Both the position numbers and the translations under genes were made by a program. From the NCBI GenBank assembly GCA_015956445.1, contig WIUZ02000003.1:1736001-1800000 (forward strand): a stretch of 64,000 bases of DNA, read 5' to 3'. This DNA is from Thelephora terrestris. Lineage: Eukaryota > Basidiomycota > Agaricomycetes > Thelephorales > Thelephoraceae. Below the pieces are notes generated by a model that made no database searches, had not been told where the DNA came from, and saw only the letters and a list, made by a program, of their open reading frames with translations. Shown in pieces: positions 1 through 10,807 of this stretch (its first letter is position 1; every line of letters starts with the position of its first letter).

Positions 1-266
1 ATGCTCAGATGACTTTATCTGGGTTCCGCGGGAGGTAGTTGGGCGTACTTCGAAACGGCCATCGGTAGTTCATAACTGCCCGGAACGCTCTGGACCACGA
101 TGTTGTGTTCCTTGACTTTGACGGCTTTGAGTTTTGAAAGTACGCCTTGGAGGAGGGCGTCGATTACGGGTTTGTTCCATCTGCCGTGGACGATTGCGAT
201 GCGGAGGGGTGAGCCGTCGAGAGATGATTCGGAGAAGGTGACTCCTTTGATCGTCGGGTCGGACAT
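1..266 (-). CDS. RIB4: 6,7-dimethyl-8-ribityllumazine synthase, 5' part
   Basis: Penultimate enzyme of riboflavin synthesis. It condenses 5-amino-6-ribitylaminouracil with 3,4-dihydroxy-2-butanone 4-phosphate. The start is taken at the ATG complementary to 264-266 (protein begins MSDPTIKGV). The visible part carries the family core: IAIVHGRWNKPVID, then a helix ending in the VPGSYELPMAVSK signature. In known enzymes this segment binds the ribitylaminouracil. Coding then meets a GTACGC donor-like site, and the rest of the protein runs off the left edge of the window. The frame is also open upstream of this ATG, but that part has no family similarity and is probably 5' leader. The family call is firm. 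The exon boundary near position 40 is not certain. Confidence 0.9.
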
Positions 267-491
267 GTGGCTTATATCCTTTGGATATCGAAGATTGGTG
301 GATGTGGGCCGAGAGAGGGTGGTAGGTCGCGTTGAGGGGTAGAAAAAAAGTGGGAGGGGCGCCGGCTGCGTCAGGTCAAAAGTCGATCGGGAATCGCTGC
401 TAGTTCTGGCTACAGCCGCCACGAGGCGGATGATAACGAACAGACCTTACTACGGAATGAAACAAAAAATATGCTAGGATCCCTCTCAAAA

Positions 492-1063
492 CTAGCGACC
501 GCTGAGGAGAGCGGTAACCTTCGCGTCGAACCCTTCTGTCCGTATCGGCATCTCCGGCGTATGGAACGGGTTCTTCATCACGGCTTCGGCATAGATCTCG
601 TACACTTTTTGTAACATCGCGTCTACCGTTGGCTCGACGAGCGAAGTGAGGAGGATGAATTTTGTTCCTGGAATACGACGATTTGGGTGTGAGCGCGCGT
701 GTGGAGGGTGGTGCGGGTGGGGTGGGTACGTACCTGTGTGGGTGAGGAGGACGTTCAGCTTGAACGACTCTCCTTCGATCACTTGGGCGCCGGAACTGGG
801 GCCGCTGGGGGACAGCCTGCTTGTGATTGCGTGGATTCCGTGTAGCGTACCGGCGAGGACGAGGTACTCGTTGGCCGTTAGGTGGGGTAGACCATCTACA
901 AGGCAACAAGCGTCAATTCGAGTCCGGATTTGGGAGAAGAGAGACGACCTCCGAAGTTGCGCTGGTAAACGAGACCCCCAGCTTTGTTGATAACCTCCAC
1001 GATTTATCAGAGTAGGTTCATTGTGAGATGAAAGAGGAATACCCAGAGGCCGTGGATGGCCAT
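492..1063 (-). CDS. TRS23: TRAPP complex subunit Trs23/TRAPPC4 (sybindin family)
   Basis: Core subunit of the TRAPP tethering complex, which activates Rab1/Ypt1 in ER-Golgi and related transport. Exon 1 encodes only MAIHGLWV, followed by a GTATTC donor. Exon 2 begins VINKAGGLVYQRNF, matching the TRAPPC4 N-terminus. The middle has LTANEYLVLAGTLHGIHAI. The last exons give GESFKLNVLLTHTGTKF and then KVYEIYAEAVMKNPFHTPEM, which is close to the conserved TRAPPC4 C-terminal block (KIYEIY...LKNPFY..EMPIR). At least three introns are needed. The start at 1063 is chosen because MAI plus VINKAGG reproduces the family N-terminus. The gene is divergent from the IPK1 gene to its right, with about 250 bp between the two starts. 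Confidence 0.9.
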
Positions 1064-1313
1064 GATGGTGATCGGCAAGAGGAACCTTGAGACGACCGAA
1101 AGGCGGATTCACCTCTCTTGTTACCGCCACCATCGCCGTTTTTGAAGATGTGTGGTCGCTCTCTCCGGTCCGCCGTTCACCACATACGCCGGCCGCACGA
1201 CTAGGCTAGAGTGAAGGTGCGAGCTCCGTTCAGAACAACCGGCTGGGAGGACCCCGAGCCATCCATTTCCTTCACCCGTTCTCCTCGAGCCCCGATCCCG
1301 GGAACTCTCCCAC

Positions 1314-2905
1314 ATGTTCTTCCCGACCATGACTGAGATCCTCAACCCCGACAAACCACACGCCAATTCGCAGGTCATTGCACCAGCTCCCACCCCCTCA
1401 TCTGACGCCAATACCTCAATATTCGATACAGATCCGCGTCACTGGACGTACATCGCAGAAGGAGGCTCAACCATCGTTTTCTCCTACGACGGTCCTCCCA
1501 ATCCCCACGTCGACGGAACCGTCATCCGGCTCAGAAAATCTCTTCCCCGCTCCGACTCGACACCCTCCACCTCCGGGACGACCAGTCAAGATGCGGACGA
1601 TCCGACCGTCGATTTCCAGCAACACGTAATTTCACGCCTCGTCCCATCAGGGTTCCTTCCGCATCTCGAACACGTTCAAGTCGAACGAGGGTGGTTGGAG
1701 AGGATGGTCGGTCTTCATGACGACCGGCGACCGGCGAAGCGACGGGCGAAGGACGGGATTGACGTTGAGCGCACAAGGGCCGTTTTAGCGACAGACTTGA
1801 TTGGGAGTAAGGGATGGGCTGTAGAAATCAAGGTGCATCCCAGATTACGACGCCTCTTCCGCATCCTTCCGCATCTAACTACGATAATGCTTGCTGCATA
1901 CAGCCGAAGTGGGGATTTAAGCCTAACACAGCTTTCCTCGCGCCTGCCTCCCATCCCGTAAAGTCGCGTGTGTGCAGGTTTTGTATGAAGAAACACGCGG
2001 ATCAAAAGCTGCACCCGGGAGCGCATGTTCCGGCTTACTGCCCGTTGGAATTATACTCTTCTGACCCGGAGAGGGTTAAGAAGGCGATGTGTGCGCTTTG
2101 GGATGACTGGGTTCAGAGCAAAGGGATGATAAACATGCTGAGGATCTTCGTCAATGGCAAAGCTCTTGATCCGAGCGAGGTAAACAGCGTCTCCCCGTCT
2201 CACCTTTCACAAACTCGCATCGCCCTCCTTGCTGACCCTTTTTGTGTTCCCCAGGCATCATCAGCGGAGGTCCTCGCCGCGCAAATCTACCCCAACCACA
2301 TTTTCTCCCCTCACACGCTCTCTGTTGATCTACGAACTAAGTTTGCGGAGACCATGATGCTGATATTGACGGATCACCCAGTTTTGGCCAAGCTTTCCGA
2401 GATCCAGCGATCCCTCGACCCATTGGATATCGAGGGACTTTCCGAGCTCGTCACCGGAAAATCCGCGTCCCAGTATCCGAATGAACCCCTTCCCCTCGTC
2501 GACGCACCGGAAGTTCAAGGAGGGGATAACACAACTTTGGACGAGTGGAGGAGATTCTTGGACGCCCATTTCCATCCCAAGCTCAAAGACGACCCTTCCA
2601 GCGCTCCGGCGGACTTTGAGGCCTCCACACACGGCATGTCTCAGAAGCGATACTATTTGCTCGCGTACCTTCTCTCCGCAACCTTCAAGGACTGCTCGAT
2701 TATCATCCGCGGTCGCGAGGATAACGTGAAGAGCGCGGCTGTGACGATCATCGATCTTGACTCGAAGGATTTGGGGAGGATGGGGAAGTGGGAGGAGCTT
2801 GATAGGAGTGTTGTGAAGTGCACGTTGGAGGCTGAGGAGGCCATCGAGGAGGGCGAGAAAAGGGTGTGTGTGGAGGACTCTGCTTCGTTGAAACGCGTAC
2901 CGTGA
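1314..2905 (+). CDS. IPK1: Inositol-pentakisphosphate 2-kinase (IPK1 family)
   Basis: Phosphorylates InsP5 at position 2 to make phytate (InsP6), which supports mRNA export and signalling. Exon 1 has an N-lobe-like stretch (WTYIAEGGSTIVFSYDG, VIRLRKSL) and ends in the EIK of the EIKPK motif. The intron 1833-1903 (GT...CAG) joins it to PKWGF. Next comes the zinc-site-like pair CRFCMKKH and the block AYCPLELYS. A second intron lies at 2180-2254. The C-terminal exon has RYYLLAYLLSATFKDCSI, which fits the family's last catalytic part, and ends at TGA 2903-2905. Two in-frame ATGs (1314 and 1329) are possible starts, and the second (MTEIL) fits as well. The total of about 480 residues is usual for fungal members. 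Confidence 0.88.
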
Positions 2906-3582
2906 TATCCGCCATCCTGCTCCGAGTCTGGGCTAAATGCGTACGTCGTCCGATGTCATGGCTTTGTTGGTTTGGCCCTTGGACTGAGACCTTAATCATA
3001 TTCATACTTCCCTATCTATTTCTTCATGGGGATTCCGTTTATCGTCTGCGGTCCAACAAACCCAGAATTCTACAGCTTTGATACGTTCTCGGAAGGTTTG
3101 CACAATCCTTCCCTAATGCCTTGACCGCAGATGGTGTGCTTAAGTGTAGGGGTCTTGTCGGTGGATCATTGAAAGTTATCGTCAAGCGGCTTCCTAGGCT
3201 ACATTCGCTGCCACTCCATAATTGAATACACGAATTTTCACAGGGTGTCCAGTAGCGCGCGCCCATTCTTTACAACTACTCATTCAGAGGTCCCCACTGA
3301 TTCAACACAATCGCAGATCCGTCGCAGCCCAGTAGACTGCAGTGCACAGTTTCATTTCCTCTGCGTCGACTGCACTGCCGCCGATCAGAATTTCTTGTAA
3401 ATCAAAGCATCACAACGTTTTCTCAACTCTCACGCCCAGTGCCCAAGGCAGGGGGCGGAGATGCAACCCGTTTGTGCGGGAACAAATGAACGATACCATG
3501 GTCCGGCGATACCCATCGAGGGACAAAAAACATGGGACACCTGGCTCCAGACATGGAACAAAGGGTTTGGTAGAACGGGCAA
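2906..3582. other. Intergenic gap, nothing recognised
   Basis: The gap between two convergent gene ends (IPK1 stop at 2905, helicase stop at 3583). I see only short open frames without family motifs, no repeat and no RNA gene. It probably holds both 3' untranslated regions. Confidence 0.5.
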
Positions 3583-6306
3583 TTACCACCGATAAAAGTC
3601 CAAATCCTCCAAAGTCACCCAGTCCGCTTTATGCGTATGCTCCTTAGCAAGCCGCCCGACAAGCGTCTTCGCCACATCCCAATACCGCAAAAACTCGCGA
3701 TGGGTCAAAATCAACATGCTCCTCTTGCACCTCGAAAGCATCACGTTCGTCCGCCTCTGGTTCTTCATAAACCCCGGGCCCGACGTGCGGACGATCGAGA
3801 CCACGACGTGATCCTCTTCGTTGCCTTGGAAAGAATCCACGTTGAACACCGTGTTCTCCCAGGGGAGGTGTGAGGTCTTGAGCGCGTTCTCGATCGCGTT
3901 CCGTTGGGCGTCGTAGGGGGTGATGATCTTGAAGTTTTTGCCTTCTTGGAAGTAGCGTTTGGCGATTAGTACTGCGGCTTTTGCTTCGCCTTCGTTCTAA
4001 ACGGTGGGTTGGGTCTTTAGTGTAAGCGGTGGGCCTGGGCTACTTGGAAAGCTTTTGCGTACCATCCAGCTGACACCTTTCTTCACCTCCTCTCCGTTCC
4101 ACACATCCACGAAGCGACAGCAGGTGTGAGTCTCAATCGCGTGTTTGGTGAAGAGTTTCGAGTCGTATACTTGACGAGAGATAAAGTCCCCGATGACCTT
4201 CGGCATTCGGTCTACCGAGAAAACGTCATCGGCGGGGTACTCGACTTTGTGAAAAAGTCCAAACGTACATTGGGTATCGAGGAAGACGGCGTCTTTCATA
4301 AGGTGCGGCCACTCAAACACGCTCCTCAGTTCCGGAATCTCCTCTTGTCCATATGGAGCCACTACACGGATAAAATGTCAGCACACGATAACCTCACACT
4401 ACTCCCATCCCCAACACTTACATTGCTTGTCGTCACCGATCAGCACCATCTTCCTCAGCGACGTCTTGTACCTGGCCAACACTGGCAAGTAATCCCCGAC
4501 CTCGATTTGACTTGCTTCATCGATGATCAAGGTTTGGACTGGAACGAGCTGTGTAAACCCGCATTCCATGATCCAGTCCGTCGACAACATGCTGATCGTG
4601 CAAAGCATGACCCGAGATCCCGATATCAGTCCTTCGTTCTCTATTGCGGTCTCCTCAAATTTTGAGGATTCGATCACGTTATGGCGAATGGCTTCGTACA
4701 GATGCTCGTGCCTTCGAAACCTTTAGGTCAGTTCAACGGACGCTTTAAATATGGGTCAGCTCACCAATCGAAATGGAAGTCCGTAGAGACGAGGAGCTTG
4801 AAATCCAAGAAACCGGATTCGGCCAATTTCTCTGCGACGTTCTTGACCGCGACGTTTGACTGTGCGATGATCCAGATTGTATTTTCCCAATGCTCTGTGA
4901 CCTTGCTTCGGACTGTGGCGGCAATCACAGTGGTTTTGCCGGTCCCTGGCGGCCCCTGATACTCGCGGTTAGATGAGGTAAGGTAACGAGGGGATGGAGC
5001 TTACAACGATAACCACATGCCGATCTTCTTCCTTATTGCTCAGACACTTTTCCACCGCCTTCTGCTGCGATTCGTTCAGTTGTCGGTGGGTAAAGTTGAC
5101 CTTGGGTTGAGTCTTGGGCAAGGCCGGCCACTTCAACGTCTCAAGAGGATAGTCGGGGAAGAAAATCTTCCGCACGAACGGAGTGGTGAGGAGTGCGTCC
5201 CCACCCTTGAAAGCGTCCAATATAAGGCTCGCACGGGAGGTTTCGGCGCCGGTGAGGTCATCCTTGCCGACAGTGACGACGGATGTGATTATCGCTGTGG
5301 GGTCGAACTGAGCGTGCGCAGTGACCATTACAGCTCTTCCGCGAACGTCGCTCACGTGACCTCTGACTTGGCCCTGGTCGGTATTGAACTGTATATGCTA
5401 TAGCAAGCAAGAAATGTTCCCGTCACAACCCGTGCCGATCAAACGATGATGGAGTTAACGAATGGGCCTCACCTGGTTGCCCCGGGATTGCCGGATACGG
5501 GTTCTGAAGCGCGTGCACTGAAGGCCTACAGCGCCACGTAAGATACTGAACTCGTTGTCGACATCGTTCACGGTGGAGTGGGGTTTCAAGTAATCCAGAC
5601 GATCCGCAACCCGAGCACATCTACACATCCATCTCAGCTCCTATCATTCGGAATTTCAGTCAAAAATTAGACGTAGTTGGCAATCGGTACGTGCCTTGGG
5701 ATCCTTGATCGATGTGTCAATCACGCCAGGACTTTCGTGGAGAGCCTTGACCGCGATATAGGAAGCCCAAGCGCGTAACGCAAACTCGTGTTTCTTGGAT
5801 AGGTCGAACGGCCTTTCGGCGAAGATGTGCTCCACGACGGATTCATTGAGCAAGTCTTGGTCCCCCGCTTGTCTAAGAAGGTTCTTGTATGCCGCTATAG
5901 AACCACGATTGGCACCGTCTGAGGTGATGTCGTACGCGTTCTGAATACAGAGGCCCAAATCCAGGTACAGTGCTGTGGCAAGGCGTTCCATGAAGAAGCC
6001 ATGTTTTTCCAACGAGCCGTCGCAAAAGAGTTGATTCTTCAAGATTTGCTTCTGGCGTCTCGCCGACTTCGAGGTGGCGTCCATCGTGATCAACAAAACT
6101 CGAGTTTCGGTAGAAAAAGCCAAAGCCACCGGAAAACATTTCTCTCCGTACGACGCGGCGACTCCAAGCTTCTTCCCATTCCCCAACGTTTTGACCAATT
6201 GGGAGACGGGTTCAGGGGTGAGAGAGGCGAGAGGGAGGTGTTCGAGTGTTATAGGTGAGAAAGAAGCACTGTAGAACTGTTGGCAAATAGTGGTAACCGA
6301 GCCCAT
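3583..6306 (-). CDS. Superfamily-1 RNA/DNA helicase, UPF1/SMUBP1-like
   Basis: ATP-driven nucleic-acid helicase. It starts at MGSVTTICQ (ATG complementary to 6304-6306) and ends at 3583, with several short introns. The motifs appear in order. QLNESQQKAVEKCLS is the Q/adenine motif. GPPGTGKTTV is Walker A. LIIDEASQIE is motif II (DEAS). MVLIGDDKQ is motif III, where most relatives have GDHKQ or GDPKQ. DTQ plus YRMPKVIGDFIS across an intron is motif IV. VDSFQGNEEDHVVVSIVRT is motif V and NVMLSRCKRSM is motif VI. All catalytic motifs are present, so the enzyme should be active. The first ~215 residues form a separate domain that I cannot assign with confidence. It might be an exonuclease-like fold, but that is a guess. 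Substrate and pathway cannot be read from the sequence. Confidence 0.85.
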
Positions 6307-8022
6307 CTGTGAAGTTAGTGGTGTAGCGGTGGCGGGGATGAAAGAGAGTAATGGGGTATGGGGTGGAAAGTGTGGCTGGAAACGTGTCGTCTTAGGTCAT
6401 GGCGGAGATGCCCAGGCCCACTGTTGCCACAAAGGAGCCGTGCGGATCGTCATAGGGAAACACTGCTGTCACGTTAGCACATGCCGGGAGGCAGGATACG
6501 CGAGACTAGAAAACTAACTCCTTGTTCGGGTGGACAGAAACGAGTTAGTTGAGATGTAAAGGGAATTTAGGTTGTCACTCTTCGTGAGGATGCTTAATCC
6601 TCCGTCTCGCCTAAGAATCGGAGATGAGATTAGTGGAGAGTAAAATAGCGACGGCGTCGATTCCTTAGCGCATACCGGAGAGGTACTCGTCGGTAAATGT
6701 GAGGAGGACTATCTGCCGCCAAGGCGTCTACTCAAGTGCGGATTGGAAATAGGGAAAAATACCTCCGAAATTTTTCTGGTAAGTGGGACTTCTAGCTAAT
6801 CATCTGCATGGATCCTCAGGTTGAGGCGAAGCGGGGGAGGGAGGTGGAGAGGTAAATATACAAAGGACACGACAGTGATCGACGGGATTGTGGCTGAAGC
6901 CCACTGCGATCGATTTTCTCGGCTGATCGACTCTGTTTCTTTTACCGCCACTGCACTTTTCGAGATCCAGGGTCGTTGGTCTAATACGTTGCTCCATCTT
7001 TGTTGGTCATAAGACTATGCTGGAATTGGACCGGGGAGGGGGGGAGCTCCGTTTCAGACATCGAAGTGAAACTGCACTTTGTCAGGCTTCTGAGGGACGC
7101 GGCAAGCTATCATGACATTGACAGTTGGAGAGACAGCGAAGCAAAACGCTCGTTGATGAGGACGAGAAACCAACTCCTTGGCCGACGAAAAGGCGGACGC
7201 CCACCAAAGAGGGTGAAGGGTAGTGGGGAGGAGGCGTTGCTGATGGAACAAATGCCTCGTCTTACTTTGTAGACTGGTTGGGAGTGTGAGTTGCAGAGAG
7301 TAAGGGAGTCGGCCGGTTAGTGGGTGAATACTCGGGGCTTAGTTGACCCTCTAGATTCAGTCGGATGAGAGTGGGTGGTACACAGGTTTTAAAATACATT
7401 CGGTGGGACCACGTTTTGATGTCGTGTATGTACATTGCTTCTGTACCCGGCCAAATTCTGGAACCAAAGTGGGACGGGCTTGACCCAGCGGTGGAGGGGT
7501 TTAGAGGAACGGACGTAGTCGGCGAGAGAGACACCGGGGGGGCCGAAAGGCGGTCATCGTTTCGAGGTGATCGGAAGGGAAGGGAAACGGGAGGGATGGG
7601 ATTTGTCGATCTGTGCTTTTCTGTTCAACGCGTGATGGGAGTGCGAGATCAGGTGTCCGGAGGGGTAGGCTGGAATCTAGCCTCGAATTCCGGGTAGAAG
7701 ACCCCCGGTCGGCGAAATCCGCGAGGAAGGTCAAGTGGTGCAAGCCCAGTGACTGGGCGTCTGACGAGTTTTTGCTCTGTTACAATGGTGAATCTTTTGG
7801 GCAGGAGTCTCTAAAGTTGGCTGACCTGACACTATCTACAGTCTTTCACCCGCAGAGCACGTACTAGATAGTTATCTTCCAATGAACATGGATCCAGCCT
7901 CTGGAGATGTTCGAAAGTACCAAGCTGCCGAACAGCAATTCTATCGATGCCGCGCCCGACGCCCTTCACGTGCTGGCCGTTAGTGAGGCGCCAACGGAAT
8001 CACGGAGGTGGATTTAGCCAAG
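6307..8022. other. Gene-poor gap of 1.7 kb
   Basis: Several open frames of 60-110 codons occur on both strands (for example 7262-7534 on - and 7365-7697 on +). They overlap each other, none shows a family motif, and none has a convincing exon chain. I see no repeat or RNA gene. The right end should contain the promoter of the kinase gene and the left end that of the helicase gene, which are divergently transcribed. Confidence 0.45.
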
Positions 8023-9492
8023 ATGTCTACATCCCAGGTCTTACAACACCTCTACTCGCTCGACACTTCTTCTCCCGATCTGCTGCGCTACCTCTATTAC
8101 TTGATTCAAAACGACGACGAAGACCAATATTTGTCCAGTCTCCAGGGATCGGAGTTGACCCGGCTTGTGGATTTTCTTGACGGGGTGCGTTCTTCTCCTT
8201 CGGCCTCTTTCCCGCCACTGGTGACTGACGACACAAACTCCGCAGGCTCTCGACGTCATTCCGATCACTGACGATGTTTCTCGACGTTGTCTGCACAAAC
8301 TCCAGGCAATCTGCGGCCGCCACAAGATCCTACCATCCTCGTACAATATTCCTGGTGACCTCACGATAATCGACGATGATCCAGTCGCTTTTGGTGGGTT
8401 TTCGGATGTATGGGAAGGCACCTATGATGGCAAGAAGGTTTGTATCAAACGCTTGAGGATCACCCAGCAAACTCGCAAGGTCATCGGGAAGGTTTGTCCC
8501 CCTGTTGATTCGTCTTGCACTCACTGAGAGGCGCCTGTCGGCACGTAGGCGTTCTGCAAGGAAGCGGTGATGTGGAAGAGGTTGAAACATCCAAACATCG
8601 TTGGTTTTATCGGCGTCACGCAAAAACCCTTGCGATTTGTGTCGGAGTGGATGCCAAATGGGACTCTGACAGAATATCTATCTGAGAATCCAGGCGCGAA
8701 TCGGATCGGCCTAGTGGGTCTTTCTCTACTGTGATGCATGACTTGACTGATAACAGTTTTTCCCGAGTTATTGGATGTTGCAGAAGGCCTCACCTTTCTT
8801 CATGCAATTTACACAACACACGGAGACTTAAAAGGGGCAGGTGCTTCCTTTTGGTTGTTTTAAACCCAAAAGCTCAGAACTATTGGCTAGCCCAACGTCC
8901 TAATCGACCATACTGGTCACGCCCGTCTGACAGATTTCGGCTTCACCTCGGTCGTTCGTGGGGTGAACTCTGTCCTCGTGACTGAAGTACAGGGGTATTC
9001 TGCCAGGTGGGCCGCACCGGAGGTCCTTGAGAATGGTGATCAAAACACGAGAGAGGCAGATGTCTTTGCTTTTGGTATGATTGTTATAGAGGTCGGTTGC
9101 TAGCCCTCCCTAGGCCGAGTGTTAGACACGGACGACGGATGGTTCATCTGACATCCTCACCTTATCCAAGGTGTTTACTGGAAGCCATCCATTCAGCGAG
9201 TTCACCGCGCTGGTCGCCGTTTCGAAGATTATCGCAGGTGAACGCCCGGATCGCCCGCAGGAGCCAGGTTTAACCGATATTATCTGGGACATGACACTCC
9301 GCTCTTGGACCCAAGACCCCGCCCACAGGCCTACAATGGCAAGCGTGGTCGGTATTTTACGCGAATGGCTAGTATTTTTTCTCTTCAAGGGGCTGCAACA
9401 TTGTAACATTCTGCCACGTTTCGCAGCTCCAGGTCATGTACTCCAAGTCTGCATTTGCTTACTTCAACTCCGCCGGAGATGAGCGTGTATGA
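8023..9492 (+). CDS. TKL-like protein kinase of the basidiomycete HGDLK type
   Basis: Probable serine/threonine protein kinase. Exon 1 (MSTSQVLQHLYSLD...) ends at 8184 and exon 2 begins at 8246. Exon 2 carries a glycine-rich loop (FGGFSDVWEGTYDG) and the ATP-binding lysine in VCIKRL. Later exons give KEAVMWKRLKHPNIVGFIG with the helix-C glutamate, the hinge VSEWMPNGTLTEYL, the catalytic loop HGDLKG, DFGFTS, the activation-loop end RWAAPE, ADVFAFGMIVIE, and HRPTMASVV. HGD in place of HRD is usual in the large kinase families of mushrooms, so activity is plausible. At least six short introns are needed. The last exon is uncertain: one frame stops at 9490-9492, and another continues into the PH-domain exons that follow directly. 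Confidence 0.82.
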
Positions 9493-10163
9493 TGCAGAAG
9501 GCTCTACATCCATTTCTGTGGATGGAAAAATAACCCCAAGCAAACCATCGGGAACAGCTGTCACGAACCATTCACTCAACCTATCGACTCCCATTGATAG
9601 GGAGCCAACTTTGTTGAGGCAATGTAAGTTGCTTTTTAAGGCGTCCCAACTCACCCGATTGATTTGCTTCAGTCACAAGCCACGATACCACACTACTGAC
9701 CACCTCGTCTTCGACAGCATCCCCACCTACCCTCAAAGGCTACTTGCAAAAGTATACCAACGTTGTGAGGGGTTACAGCACAAGGTGGTTCGTGCTCAAG
9801 GACGGAACCCTCTCATGTGAGTCCCATTTCTTTGACCTCCACTTCGTCCTGAAGCCGTGGACCCCAGACTACCGCGATCAAGAAGACGAGAACATCTCCT
9901 CCCGTGGGTCGATCGCAATGAAAACAGTCGTTCTGAAAGTTGCTTCGGGTTCCAACGAACAGAGGTTTGAGATTCACTACACCCCTAGCCGTGGTCACCA
10001 GATTGTTCAAAAGTGGTATCTCAAAGCCGACCACCCTGTCGAAGGGACGCGCTGGACGACTATGATCCGCAAGAACATCGATTGGTACAAACAGAAAGAG
10101 CAGAGGGAACTGGCGTCACGGATGAGCGAATCGAGTTTACGGGCGCCGTCAATGAGAAGCTAG
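9479..10163 (+). CDS. PH domain of oxysterol-binding-protein (Osh) type, fused to or abutting the kinase
   Basis: The first exon has MSVYDAEGSTSISVDGK and a Ser/Thr/Pro-rich linker. After an intron come TLKGYLQKYTNVV and YSTRWFVLKDGTLS. After a second intron come RDQEDENISSRGSIAMKT, FEIHYTPSRGHQIVQKWYLK and WTTMIRKNIDWYKQKEQRE, ending SLRAPSMRS at a stop at 10161-10163. These blocks match the PH domain of fungal Osh1/Osh2 proteins, which binds phosphoinositides at Golgi contact sites. The oxysterol-binding ORD domain (EQVSHHPP signature) is not seen downstream. This is therefore either the tail of the kinase gene or a truncated Osh copy. Its first ATG overlaps the last codons of the kinase frame, which favours one spliced gene. 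Confidence 0.7.
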
Positions 10164-10807
10164 GCTCGACAAATACAGGACCAATCATCCTAAGCAGCAG
10201 AAACACCAAGAGCACCTTCAGTAAGGGAAAGGACGCTCGGGGAGCATCAGCGACAATGGGAACGGTGGTCCTGGTTCTGAAACATGTTCCGTTTCTGGCA
10301 TCTTTGGAGACTAAAATCCTAGGAGGCTAAGATCCTTGCGCTTCACCGGATGGCAGCTGAACCCCAGATTGCGGACATTCTCCCTGCTGGGCAATAGTTC
10401 AGTTTGCTTCCCGATGTAAGGTCCACATCCTAAGTTTAAGGACCTCAAGTCCGACTGATTCACTTCCGTCGGACGCCAGTACACCCTCATCCGAGAAGGA
10501 TTCACCACCCTCGATCTTAGCCCAAAGAGCTTGAGCGCGTGTATGTCGGGCTCTGCCTCGTACTATAGCTGGAGGTTCCACTTTTATCAACTGCCACGCC
10601 TTTTGTGCTCATCGCTACGTGAGCTCACAGGGACCTCACCGTCCCTCACCCCCTTTATGAACCCTCACGATGCGATGTAGCCACACGCAAATTTCCTATT
10701 CGCCCACTCTGGGAAACGGTCGCAAGCGTGGATCCATCCGCACTTCCAGTGGACAAAGCAAACTGATATCATCTGTAAATGGTGGTTCCCATCCGCCGAA
10801 CCGCCGT
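10164..10807. other. Gap between PH-domain exons and the first DUF6533 gene
   Basis: There are open stretches after the PH stop, for example a Gly/Ser/Asn-rich frame near 10230-10300. No ORD-domain signature is present and no frame stays open. This could be the worn remnant of a longer Osh gene, or simply two facing 3' ends. Confidence 0.35.

Noticed and set aside
400-909. 169-codon open frame on -
   Set aside because: It lies across the TRS23 exons in another frame, has many arginine-rich stretches typical of shadow frames, and shows no family motif.
7262-7697. Open frames on both strands in the gap before the kinase gene
   Set aside because: They overlap antisense to each other, lack motifs and cannot be joined to further exons.
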